DNA of 39,103 nt, taken from Pirellulaceae bacterium (GTDB lineage Bacteria; Planctomycetota; Planctomycetia; Pirellulales; Pirellulaceae). The DNA is taken from assembly GCA_028066335.1 (NCBI GenBank), contig JALCBQ010000010.1, positions 1-39,103 of the forward strand, read 5' to 3'. Position 1 is the stretch's first letter. Each line of letters opens with the position of its first letter. A model generated the notes under the pieces. The model had not been told where the DNA came from. It made no database searches and saw only the letters and a program-made list of their open reading frames with translations. The position numbers and the translations under genes are program-made. Shown in pieces: positions 9,281 to 16,505 of this stretch.

Positions 9281-9339
9281 TTTATAACGGTCATTTATAA
9301 CACTTTATAACACTACGTTTTATAACATCGTTTTACAAC
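9281..9339. repeat. cluster of TTTATAAC repeats (iteron-like)
   Basis: TTTATAAC occurs at 9281-9288, 9294-9301, 9304-9311 and 9319-9326, with a one-base variant TTTACAAC at 9332-9339. All are in the same orientation, with start-to-start spacings of 13, 10, 15 and 13 bases. The surrounding sequence is not otherwise this repetitive. Protein-binding sites (replication initiator, regulator) are the likely function; they differ from the classical DnaA box. Confidence 0.55.
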
Positions 9340-9750
9340 ATTATTACTTGAACATCTGGCCCCGAGTAAGTTTAGAGAGCGTCACGTTGCAACGACCCTT
9401 TGCAGCCACCCCCGTCTTCTTCACAACGGACTCGATGCCAGAGAACCTTACCAAATTACCAAAAGACAACATACCAAGACAACTTAACTTTGTAGGGCGG
9501 CAACTCAGGGACACTTCGCTGGTTGCAAAAGGAGCCAAAAAGAAAGGAAGCCCCTTTCCTTTTCGCCTCGATCTTTGCTTCGGATGGATACCCCTATAAG
9601 GTTCTAAAATACGCAGGCAGTTTACTCCTGTCGAAAGGCAAATAGCACCGACACAGTATCGCTTGCAGCCCAAACATGGGTACACAAAGCATCAAGGTAA
9701 ACTTTTTGAAGTCGTCCTTAAGTGTGTGCCTTGGAACGATGTTCTGACAA

Positions 9751-9782
9751 TTAAGTTTTTCGTATTTTAAGTTTTTCGTATT
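9751..9782. repeat. perfect 16-bp tandem repeat
   Basis: The unit TTAAGTTTTTCGTATT occurs twice back to back (9751-9766 and 9767-9782). It lies 26 bases before the first arm of the structured-RNA candidate and may overlap its promoter; TGACAA at 9745-9750 immediately before the repeat could be a -35-like element. Confidence 0.6.
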
Positions 9783-9808
9783 TCAGGAATTGGTTCATTC
9801 GAAGGTTC

Positions 9809-9987
9809 AAAGTAAACCACATCTGCCTCAGCCAGCCTTTTTCTCCTCTCTAGTGAGAGCCGAGACAAATTAAAAGTCCTTTCTTTTTCTTTGTGGCAGG
9901 TCTACAGGCAGGGATGAAAGTGGTTTACTAGGTGTTGCAGGATGCTAGCCGGGTGGCAGATTGTTTACAATCTGCCACTTCTTTTTT
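9809..9987 (+). ncRNA. candidate structured small RNA with its own terminator
   Basis: AGTAAACCAC (near 9812) is perfectly complementary to GTGGTTTACT (near 9920), closing a domain of about 120 bases. Inside it CTGCCT pairs with AGGCAG, and CTCTC-TAGT-GAGAG forms a small hairpin. Downstream comes a perfect 12-bp terminator hairpin (9953-9978) with a T-rich tail. No open frame explains this conservation-like structure, and nothing upstream on this strand needs a terminator for over 1 kb. The shape (long closing helix, open middle, terminator) recalls 6S-type or other regulatory RNAs, but I recognise no family. Confidence 0.4.
9953..9987 (+). terminator. strong intrinsic terminator
   Basis: GTGGCAGATTGT (9953-9964), loop TT, ACAATCTGCCAC (9967-9978), then TTCTTTTTT. 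The 12-bp stem is perfect. It probably ends the RNA candidate upstream, since no rightward protein gene ends nearby. Confidence 0.7.
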
Positions 9988-10156
9988 AGACAGGCTTTTT
10001 ACTTTTTAGGCCCATTTTGAACTCCTCTTTCGTGTTGACTCAATTCATGCCGGCTTGGGTTCATGCCGACTTGGTTACCCCCACTTGGTTTATCCTCGAT
10101 TGACTACCGAGTGATTCGCCTCTTTTTCTTTCTAGGTTTACTCGATTTCTAACACC

Positions 10157-11146
10157 ATGGCAAAAGTTCTCGTCGCTTTTGGAGCAAACCTGGGCGACCC
10201 CAGTGACACCTTTAAGAAGGCGTTTGACCTTCTCGAACAGGTGGCCCCTTCTACGACTCTTCAAACGATGAGCCCCTTTTACCAGACTCAGCCGATCGGT
10301 GGGCCAAGTGGCCAAGCCCCATTTCTTAATGGTGCTTTCGTCGCTGAGACCGAATTAAAACCATATTCTTTTTTTTGTCATCTTCAAAAAGTCGAGGCCA
10401 TAATAGGTCGACAACAGACTACCCACTGGGGCGAAAGGGCAATCGACCTCGATCTCCTTTTTTACGATCAAACAGAAGGAACCTTCGCAGCAGAAGATCG
10501 CTCTCTCGGCCAAAATAGGCCGACGACTGGCAACAAAAACCTGCCCGATCGTCTGACGATTCCACATCGTCGACTTTTCTTTCGGCAGTTTGTCTTGCGC
10601 CCTGCCACTTTCATCGCACCGAATTGGTACCACACCATTTATCAAAAAAGGGTAAGCCAGCTTCTCGACCATTGGAGCCGTGTATGGAGCCAGAACGAGA
10701 CGATCTTTCGAATTGTCGGTCTTACCTCATCAGAAGAAGAGGAGCTCCGACAAAGTTTTCTAAAACAACAAGATCAACAAGTTGCAGCCGGTTCATTGCA
10801 TTGGCGACAGGTCTCTCTTGAAATTGATACCTTTAACGAAAAAAAGGGTGAGCGGATGCAGACCCCAAACCTTGCCATGATTGTGAGGGTTCTCAACAAC
10901 TCCCTTTTGCAAAATAGCGAGCCAACCATTCAGCCTAAAATGAGTGACAATGTTCATAACGATGAGCCTTACTGGTATCCAACGTGGGATTTGACCAGAG
11001 AAAAACAGGCTAAAACAAGATCGAACGACCATACCGATAAAAGGGCCAGTCAGACAATACTCCGGCCAACGATTAAAATGATTGCTCAAGAGATCTTTGC
11101 TGCTATCGCCGCAAGCCACCCCAGTAGTTGTGGTGAACCGATTTGA
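10157..11146 (+). CDS. folK: 6-hydroxymethyl-7,8-dihydropterin pyrophosphokinase with C-terminal extension
   Basis: FolK transfers pyrophosphate from ATP to hydroxymethyl-dihydropterin in folate synthesis. The first 170 or so residues carry the family motifs: VAFGANLGDP at the start, FYQTQPIGGP, FLNGAFVAET, IIGRQQTTHWGERAIDLDLLFYD (shown in parts: the WGERAIDLDLL block is the signature) and LTIPHRRLFFRQFVLRP. A usual HPPK is about 160 residues; this protein has 329. The extra 150 residues (FRIVGLTSSEEEEL onward, then LAMIVRVLNNSLLQN and QTILRPTIKMIAQEIFAAI) match no domain I recognise. There is no dihydropteroate synthase or aldolase gene next to it. No good ribosome site is seen before the ATG. 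Confidence 0.88.
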   Translation: MAKVLVAFGANLGDPSDTFKKAFDLLEQVAPSTTLQTMSPFYQTQPIGGPSGQAPFLNGAFVAETELKPYSFFCHLQKVEAIIGRQQTTHWGERAIDLDLLFYDQTEGTFAAEDRSLGQNRPTTGNKNLPDRLTIPHRRLFFRQFVLRPATFIAPNWYHTIYQKRVSQLLDHWSRVWSQNETIFRIVGLTSSEEEELRQSFLKQQDQQVAAGSLHWRQVSLEIDTFNEKKGERMQTPNLAMIVRVLNNSLLQNSEPTIQPKMSDNVHNDEPYWYPTWDLTREKQAKTRSNDHTDKRASQTILRPTIKMIAQEIFAAIAASHPSSCGEPI

Positions 11147-11446
11147 AGCTAAATATTAATGACTTTTATGGCGTGGATTAAAACGACACTGGCCAAATCC
11201 AAACCACTTTGTCGGTTATTTTCTTTTCGCTTTGTCGCGAAAATTTATCGACCGTAGCAGAGTGGCCTTGCTCGTTTCTACAAGTTTGTGAGACAATTCA
11301 CGAGTGATCTTCTTTTTCCCGTTTGGCCCTCTTTTGCTCGATTTACGCCCTATGGGAAGACAACTATAATTAGCTACTCTTAAGGTTTACTACCTGCTTC
11401 CCTTTAAGATCTTTATTGAAAACCAATTAAATAGAGAGAAAAGCAA
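11147..11446. other. 300-base intergenic region before nadA
   Basis: It contains one 7-bp hairpin, TTTTCGC-TTTGTC-GCGAAAA (11224-11243), without a good T-run. No gene, promoter pair of convincing quality or riboswitch was recognised. Confidence 0.4.
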
Positions 11447-12604
11447 ATGGCAACGACTGTAGAGCTAGGCCAATACCCCTTTGACCGTTATCCAAAAGTC
11501 GACCCGACTGAACTCGACCGTCGTTGCCAAAAAATCCGCGATGAGCTCGGCCAAAAATTGCTCATCCTTGGCCACCATTATCAAAAAGAAGAGGTAATCG
11601 TTCACGCCGACCTGCGGGGGGATAGTTACGAGTTAGCCAAACGTGCGGCGAGCAGCACCGACTGCAAAACAATCGTCTTTTGCGGTGTTCACTTCATGGC
11701 AGAAACGGCCTATATTTTGGCAAACAGCCCTGAAAAGCTCGCCGAGCGTCGTGGCCAACGGGTTCAGGTGATTTTGCCCGATATGGCAGCCGGTTGCTCG
11801 ATGGCCGACATGGCAAATATCGATCAGGTCGAAGAAGCGTGGGAAGAACTAAACGAATTGGGTCTTGCCGAGGAGATCACACCGGTAACCTACATTAACT
11901 CGGCAGCGAACCTAAAAGCTTTTTGTGGACGCAATGGTGGAATCGTCTGCACAAGTAGCAACGCCCGAAAAATTTTAGACTGGGCCTTTGCCAGGCGGAA
12001 ACGGGTCCTATTCTTTCCCGATCAACACCTTGGTCGCAATACCGCATTAACGATGGGCATCTCGGCCGAGCAAATGCCGATATGGGACCCATTCGCAAAC
12101 GAGTATGGTGGAACAGATCTGGAAACCCTTCAAAACAGTCAGGTCCTTTTGTGGAAAGGACATTGCTCAGTCCATCAGGTCTTTACCAGAGAACATATCG
12201 ATACTTTTCGAAAAACGATCCCAGACATAAAAATATTAGTCCACCCGGAATGTTGTCGTGAGGTCAACGATGCCGCCGATCTTTCGGGATCGACCGGTTT
12301 TATTTTGAAAACGATCAACGAAGCACCGGCCGGATCAAAGTGGGCTATCGGTACCGAGTTGAATATGGTCAATCGACTCAAACAAGAACACCCCGAACAA
12401 GAGATCCATTTCCTCTCCCCTGTCGTCTGTTTTTGTGCAACGATGAACCGGATCGACTTGCCCCACTTAACGTGGTCACTCGAAAACCTTGCGGCGAACC
12501 GTCCCGTCAACTTGATCGAGGTCGACGACGAAACGGCAACAGAAGCGCGGACCGCTCTTTGTCGTATGATGGAGGTCACCGAAAAAGGAACGACAGACCT
12601 TTAG
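11447..12604 (+). CDS. nadA: quinolinate synthase
   Basis: NadA condenses iminoaspartate and dihydroxyacetone phosphate to quinolinate in NAD synthesis, using a [4Fe-4S] cluster. The three expected cluster cysteines are visible: Cys117 (DMAAGCSMADM), Cys240 (GHCSVHQVF) and Cys330 (CFCATMNRID). Other family motifs are LGHHYQKEEV, GDSYELAKRA, VFCGVHFMAETA, YINSAANLKAF, PDQHLGRNTA and HPECCREVNDAADLSGSTG. The length of 385 residues is slightly above the usual 300-370, with a short N-terminal extension. A purine-rich AGAGAGAAAAG lies upstream of the ATG. nadB and nadC are not adjacent. Its stop codon overlaps that of the converging gene. Confidence 0.96.
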   Translation: MATTVELGQYPFDRYPKVDPTELDRRCQKIRDELGQKLLILGHHYQKEEVIVHADLRGDSYELAKRAASSTDCKTIVFCGVHFMAETAYILANSPEKLAERRGQRVQVILPDMAAGCSMADMANIDQVEEAWEELNELGLAEEITPVTYINSAANLKAFCGRNGGIVCTSSNARKILDWAFARRKRVLFFPDQHLGRNTALTMGISAEQMPIWDPFANEYGGTDLETLQNSQVLLWKGHCSVHQVFTREHIDTFRKTIPDIKILVHPECCREVNDAADLSGSTGFILKTINEAPAGSKWAIGTELNMVNRLKQEHPEQEIHFLSPVVCFCATMNRIDLPHLTWSLENLAANRPVNLIEVDDETATEARTALCRMMEVTEKGTTDL

Positions 12605-13014
12605 TCTTCCTGTTTTTTTTCGGGTTTAGCGACTTGAGAACTTGTCTCCAAAGAACCTTCACCTGTTCCTTCTTCCCCTTTTTCAGCATCCTGCTTTTCA
12701 GAAGTTTTCTCTGAGACTTCTTTTTTGGCAACCACTTTTTTGACTGGCTTTTTCGCCGGTTTGGGTGGGGGAGGTGGCGGATCAGGACGGACTGTTTTCT
12801 CAATATCGGTCGGCAGGAACTCGAACCAACCGGTATTGTTGCCCCAACGAGTGTCGTCTTCACCAAACTGGACGAGGAGATAACCATTATAATTAACGGC
12901 GTGAACCTTGCCCGTCTCCCCGACAAAACGGCAATGTTTAGGATCGGTCGATATAATTTTTACGTACTGGTCGAGGAATCTCTCTCGTAATTCGTCGTAA
13001 CTGGCCATAATCAT
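12601..13014 (-). CDS. conserved-type hypothetical with SH3-like N-terminus and Pro/Lys/Glu tail
   Basis: A 137-residue protein in two parts. Residues 3-75 are ordered-looking: ASYDELRERFLDQYVKIIS, then FVGETGKVHAVNYNGYLLVQF and GWFEFLP. This is a beta-rich pattern like small SH3-type barrels seen in planctomycete hypothetical proteins. The rest is a run of prolines (six in a row near residue 84) followed by a charged Lys/Glu tail that is likely disordered. Two starts are possible (ATG 13012-13014 or ATG 13006-13008). It converges on nadA, with both stops sharing TTAG (12601-12604). Function unknown; a nucleic-acid or protein adaptor role is only a guess. Confidence 0.65.
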   Translation of the reverse strand: MIMASYDELRERFLDQYVKIISTDPKHCRFVGETGKVHAVNYNGYLLVQFGEDDTRWGNNTGWFEFLPTDIEKTVRPDPPPPPPKPAKKPVKKVVAKKEVSEKTSEKQDAEKGEEGTGEGSLETSSQVAKPEKKQED

Positions 13015-13229
13015 CTTTAAGAATTCTAGAGTAGATTTTGGACGCTAATAGAAATTCTATAAGAAGCCCGTCCCTTCATTGACGCCTCCAACGTTCGAAG
13101 TTTATTATAAAGGTGATCTCCCTTACTCAAAAGTAGCTATTTCCCAAAGCTCGCCCACCGAATCCCCCCCTCTTTCGCCAGAACATCTCTCCCTTTTTTA
13201 GTACCAAGATTATTAGCAAGAAAGGCTCT

Positions 13230-14075
13230 ATGGAAAAAATCACCTCGTGTAGCGAAATGCAGCAGCAGGCCCGTCAATGGCAAAGCGAACAAAAGAGGGT
13301 CGGGTTCGTACCGACGATGGGTGCCCTCCATGAGGGGCACCTCTCTCTCGTTAAAGAATCGCTCGCTCATAATGAGACGACAGTCGTCTCGATTTTTGTA
13401 AATCCTGCCCAGTTCGGCCCGGGAGAAGATTTTGAAAGTTATCCAAGGACTCTCGAAAACGACCTCGCCATGTTGGATCAGCTCGGAGTCGATCTTCTCT
13501 TTTTACCGAGTCAGGACGATTTTTACCAAGATGGATTTTCAACCTACATTGAGCCACCTGTCGTTGCAAATAGATTCGAAGGAACCCTTCGAAAAGATCA
13601 CTTTCGGGGTGTAACAACCGTCGTTTTAAAGCTCTTTATGTTAACCCTCCCGACGAATGTCTATTTTGGTCAAAAAGATTTCCAGCAGTGTGCTGTTCTC
13701 AGTACAATGATCGACGACCTTGCCCTACCCGTCCAGTTTCACCGAATGCCAATCGTCCGTGAAGAAGATGGCCTAGCGATGAGCTCTCGAAACCGCTACC
13801 TTTCGGAGAGCGATCGAGAGAAAGCTCGGGCGATTTCAGCGGCCCTTTTTTCCGCCCAAGCTGCCTTTGAAAATGGAGAAAAAGAAGGCTGCATTTTACG
13901 AAAAATTGCCACCGATTATTTGCAAAAACATGGCATTCATGAAATCGATTACCTTACGATCGTTGACCCTCGGTCGTTGACTGAGGTTGAAACGATCGTC
14001 ACCGATGTGGTATTGTTAGTAGCCGCCCGCATCGGCACAACACGCCTTCTCGATAATATATTACTAACAGAATAG
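13230..14075 (+). CDS. panC: pantothenate synthetase
   Basis: PanC joins pantoate and beta-alanine through a pantoyl-adenylate in coenzyme A synthesis. At 281 residues it has the normal family length. Motifs run in order: FVPTMGALHEGHLSLV (ATP-binding HIGH-like), VVSIFVNPAQFGPGEDF, YPRTLENDLAML, FRGVTTVVLKLF, YFGQKDFQQCAVL and VREEDGLAMSSRNRYLS (KMSKS-like). The C-terminal dimer/lid domain ends in ARIGTTRLLDNI. Cytoplasmic. panB and panD are not adjacent. It is probably transcribed alone or with lgt, which starts 93 bases downstream. Confidence 0.96.
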   Translation: MEKITSCSEMQQQARQWQSEQKRVGFVPTMGALHEGHLSLVKESLAHNETTVVSIFVNPAQFGPGEDFESYPRTLENDLAMLDQLGVDLLFLPSQDDFYQDGFSTYIEPPVVANRFEGTLRKDHFRGVTTVVLKLFMLTLPTNVYFGQKDFQQCAVLSTMIDDLALPVQFHRMPIVREEDGLAMSSRNRYLSESDREKARAISAALFSAQAAFENGEKEGCILRKIATDYLQKHGIHEIDYLTIVDPRSLTEVETIVTDVVLLVAARIGTTRLLDNILLTE

Positions 14076-14168
14076 CCGTGTTACTGGCATAACAAAAAAC
14101 GGGCTTAAAAAAACAGAGCCACAAGAGAGACTCAGAGACTACTTTTTTAGATTTTAGAAATTTCCCCA

Positions 14169-15500
14169 ATGCTAAAGACCCTCTACACGATTCCACATGA
14201 AATTCTTGGCCTTCCCCTCTTTGGTCTCGGGTGGCTGGCGATTTTGTGGCTCGTTGGTGGCCTCCTTTTCTTTGGCTTCCTCTATAAGGCAGAGGGGACT
14301 TTTTCGGCGAATGCCAAGGGACACCTCCCCCTCTATTTTTTAATACTCGCTATTATCCTCTTTTTATTGCCGAATTTAGAAGAGCCGATCATTCGGAGCG
14401 AAAATGGCCAAGCCCTGGGGGGTGGCGGCCTAGCGATTCGTGGTTACGGCTTTATGATGTTGTTGGCCGTTTTGTCTGGAGTCGGACTCGCTCTGTGGCG
14501 CGGAAAAAAAGCTGGCCTCTTACCTGAGACCATTTTTTCATCGTCACTTTGGATGGTCGTCGGGGGTATCGTCGGGGGGCGCCTTTTTTATACCCTCCAG
14601 TATTTTGAGGGTTTTCTCCGGTACGAGCAAAACAGCCTCGATATTCGGGCGACGATTTTTGCCTTTCTTAACGTCTCCCAGGGTGGCCTTGTCGTCTATG
14701 GTGCAGCGATCGGCGCCATTTTGGCCTTGGCCATTTTCTGCTCACGAGAAAAAATTCGCCTTCTGAAAATCTTAGATGTCATTGCACCAAGCCTCTTTGT
14801 CGGCCTTGCCCTTGGCCGGATTGGATGTCTCCTGAATGGTTGCTGTTTTGGTGGCTATTGTGAAAATCCAACCCTCGGTTTCCATTTTCCCGAAGGAAGT
14901 CCCCCCTACATCCGTCAGCTCGAGGAAGGAGCCTTTGAAGGTTTTTTGCTAACGACGGCAAAAACAGAAGATGGAGTCGACCTTGTCGTTGGTGAAGTCT
15001 ACCCTGGAATGATCGCTGAAGAAAATCGACTTATGAAAGGAACCATTCTTCGCGAAATAAACGATGCTCAGTTTCCTGAGAAAAATCGTCTGACTCAAGA
15101 AGAAATTCTTATTCAGGGACGAAAAGAACTCACCCGCTTTACAACACTCCGCCTGCGTGATGACCAAGGGAACCGTTATCAATGGGTTCGACCAGAGCGA
15201 CCGACCGAAAGCCTCCCTGTCCATCCGACACAACTTTATAGTGCCGGGGCTGCATTTGCATTGGCTTTCATTTTGATTGTTTATACACCATTTCGGCTCG
15301 CCGAAGGGGCCGTCTTTGCCCTTGGCATGACGATTTATCCTGTGATTAGGATTCTACTTGAGATTGTCCGAACCGACGAACCAGGGTTTGCCGGCAGCCT
15401 TTTGACCGTCTCGCAATGGGTCAGTGTGATTTTGTTTCTGGCGACTCTCTCTCTTTGGGGATACCTCTTCTCAAAATGGCGGCAGAGCCAATCTGGCTAG
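14169..15500 (+). CDS. lgt: prolipoprotein diacylglyceryl transferase with inserted PDZ-like domain
   Basis: Lgt moves diacylglycerol from phosphatidylglycerol to the lipobox Cys of prolipoproteins, in the inner membrane. Several membrane helices are visible, plus the substrate-site motif VSQGGLVVYGA, the Lgt signature region GRIGCLLNGCCFGG (residues 216-229) and VHPTQLYSAGAAFAL (from residue 351). Helices after that end with FRLAEGAVFALGMTIYPVIRILLEIVRTDEP. The usual length is about 260-300; here it is 443. The excess is an insertion of about 100 residues between the signature and VHPTQ (roughly 245-348), whose VVGEVYPGMIAEENRLMKGTILREIN pattern looks like a PDZ peptide-binding domain. The Cys-rich signature is a known variant of the Gly-Asn form. 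Confidence 0.92.
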   Translation: MLKTLYTIPHEILGLPLFGLGWLAILWLVGGLLFFGFLYKAEGTFSANAKGHLPLYFLILAIILFLLPNLEEPIIRSENGQALGGGGLAIRGYGFMMLLAVLSGVGLALWRGKKAGLLPETIFSSSLWMVVGGIVGGRLFYTLQYFEGFLRYEQNSLDIRATIFAFLNVSQGGLVVYGAAIGAILALAIFCSREKIRLLKILDVIAPSLFVGLALGRIGCLLNGCCFGGYCENPTLGFHFPEGSPPYIRQLEEGAFEGFLLTTAKTEDGVDLVVGEVYPGMIAEENRLMKGTILREINDAQFPEKNRLTQEEILIQGRKELTRFTTLRLRDDQGNRYQWVRPERPTESLPVHPTQLYSAGAAFALAFILIVYTPFRLAEGAVFALGMTIYPVIRILLEIVRTDEPGFAGSLLTVSQWVSVILFLATLSLWGYLFSKWRQSQSG

Positions 15501-15734
15501 CCCCTTTCTTTCGCCGATTGTAGCTATAGCCTGTTGTCGTTTACAAAAAAGGGAGGCTCGGTAAAAAAGGTCTAGAAAGGGGGTTGCTGTATTTAGGCGA
15601 GCTTTGGGAGAAGACCCTTTTTGGCCTCCATTTCTCCTCCTTTTTGCAATAATGTTTGACTTTTGGGCGTCCATAGATGATATTGGAAGTCTCTTCTAAA
15701 AAATCGCATACAATCTTGCGAAAAAATAAAAATC

Positions 15735-16361
15735 TTGGGAACGAACCAGGGCCCTGTGTCATCTTACTCATCAGACTTGGAGAAAGGTTGCTTGGAAGGT
15801 AGCGCTGTACAAGACGATGTCGACTTGGTTCATAACGCCAACTCGGGAGACCGGGATGCGTTCGGGATGTTGGTATGCCGGTATCAAAATCGCCTTTTTA
15901 ATACGATGTACCACATCGCTGGCAATCGGGAAGAGGCAGAAGATGTCGTTCAGGAAGCCTTTGTCCAGGCCTTTTTAAAGCTCGATACTTTTCGCCAGAA
16001 AAGCGCCTTTTATACGTGGCTCTATCGGATCGCTTTTAATATTTTTGTCAATCGGAAACGACGCAAAAAGGTACAGACCTCGCTCGAGACGATCCGGGCA
16101 GACTCAGGTCAGGAACCGATCCAAAACGGTACCGCCTCGAACCCTCAGGAACACCTTCTGCAGAAAGAGCGGGCTGTTGAGGTTCATAGAGCTTTACAAA
16201 GATTGTCACAGGAACATCGCTCCATTTTGGTTTTACGTGAAATGGAAAACTGTTGCTACGACACCATTAGTGAGATTTTACACCTCCCTGTCGGAACGGT
16301 TCGAAGTCGTCTCCACAGAGCCCGCAACCACTTACGTGACGAGTTGACCCCGTTGCTTTAG
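15735..16361 (+). CDS. ECF-type RNA polymerase sigma factor
   Basis: A sigma-70 family protein of the extracytoplasmic-function group. Region 2 is clear: DRDAFGMLVCRYQNRLFNTMYHIAGNREEAEDVVQEAF (in parts), then FRQKSAFYTWLYRIAFNIFVNRKRR (in parts). Region 4 follows a short linker: AVEVHRALQRLSQEHRSILVLREME, then YDTISEILHLPVGTVRSRLHRARNHL (in parts), a helix-turn-helix for -35 recognition. There is no in-frame ATG before region 2, so translation must begin at TTG 15735 or GTG 15756; the latter has a purine stretch (CAGGGC) close by. The large gene that follows carries an anti-sigma-type domain, so the pair likely forms a regulatory unit. Confidence 0.93.
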   Translation: MGTNQGPVSSYSSDLEKGCLEGSAVQDDVDLVHNANSGDRDAFGMLVCRYQNRLFNTMYHIAGNREEAEDVVQEAFVQAFLKLDTFRQKSAFYTWLYRIAFNIFVNRKRRKKVQTSLETIRADSGQEPIQNGTASNPQEHLLQKERAVEVHRALQRLSQEHRSILVLREMENCCYDTISEILHLPVGTVRSRLHRARNHLRDELTPLL

Positions 16362-16505
16362 TCGGTTTGTTCGTATTTTTATTGTTTTTGCCCTTTATTA
16401 TTACAGTTTTTTTACCGTTTCCTTTTTGCCCTTTGTTACAAAACCACGCTCAAAAAGTGAGCCCTCCAAAGCCCTTTCGCTACGCGTGAGAAACTTTTGT
16501 TTGTT

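Larger units (their letters stand above)
8563..10156. other. 1.6-kb gene-free region with repeats and RNA-like structures
   Basis: The open frames here (for example 8907-9113 and 9348-9599) have unnatural composition and no ribosome sites, so I regard the region as non-coding. It contains an A/T-run inverted repeat near 8610-8640, a 9-bp hairpin at 9009-9035 (TTTAAGACT/AGTCTTAAA), five TTTATAAC-type repeats at 9281-9339, a 16-bp tandem repeat at 9751-9782, and a structured-RNA candidate ending in a terminator at 9953-9987. I looked for RNase P RNA, tmRNA and SRP RNA signature motifs and saw none. Confidence 0.6.

Noticed and set aside
9344..9685. Overlapping frames on both strands
   Set aside because: Neither has a plausible start site or protein-like pattern; they overlap each other almost fully.
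8563..10156. RNase P RNA, tmRNA or SRP RNA in the gene-free region
   Set aside because: Signature motifs of these RNAs were not found on either strand.
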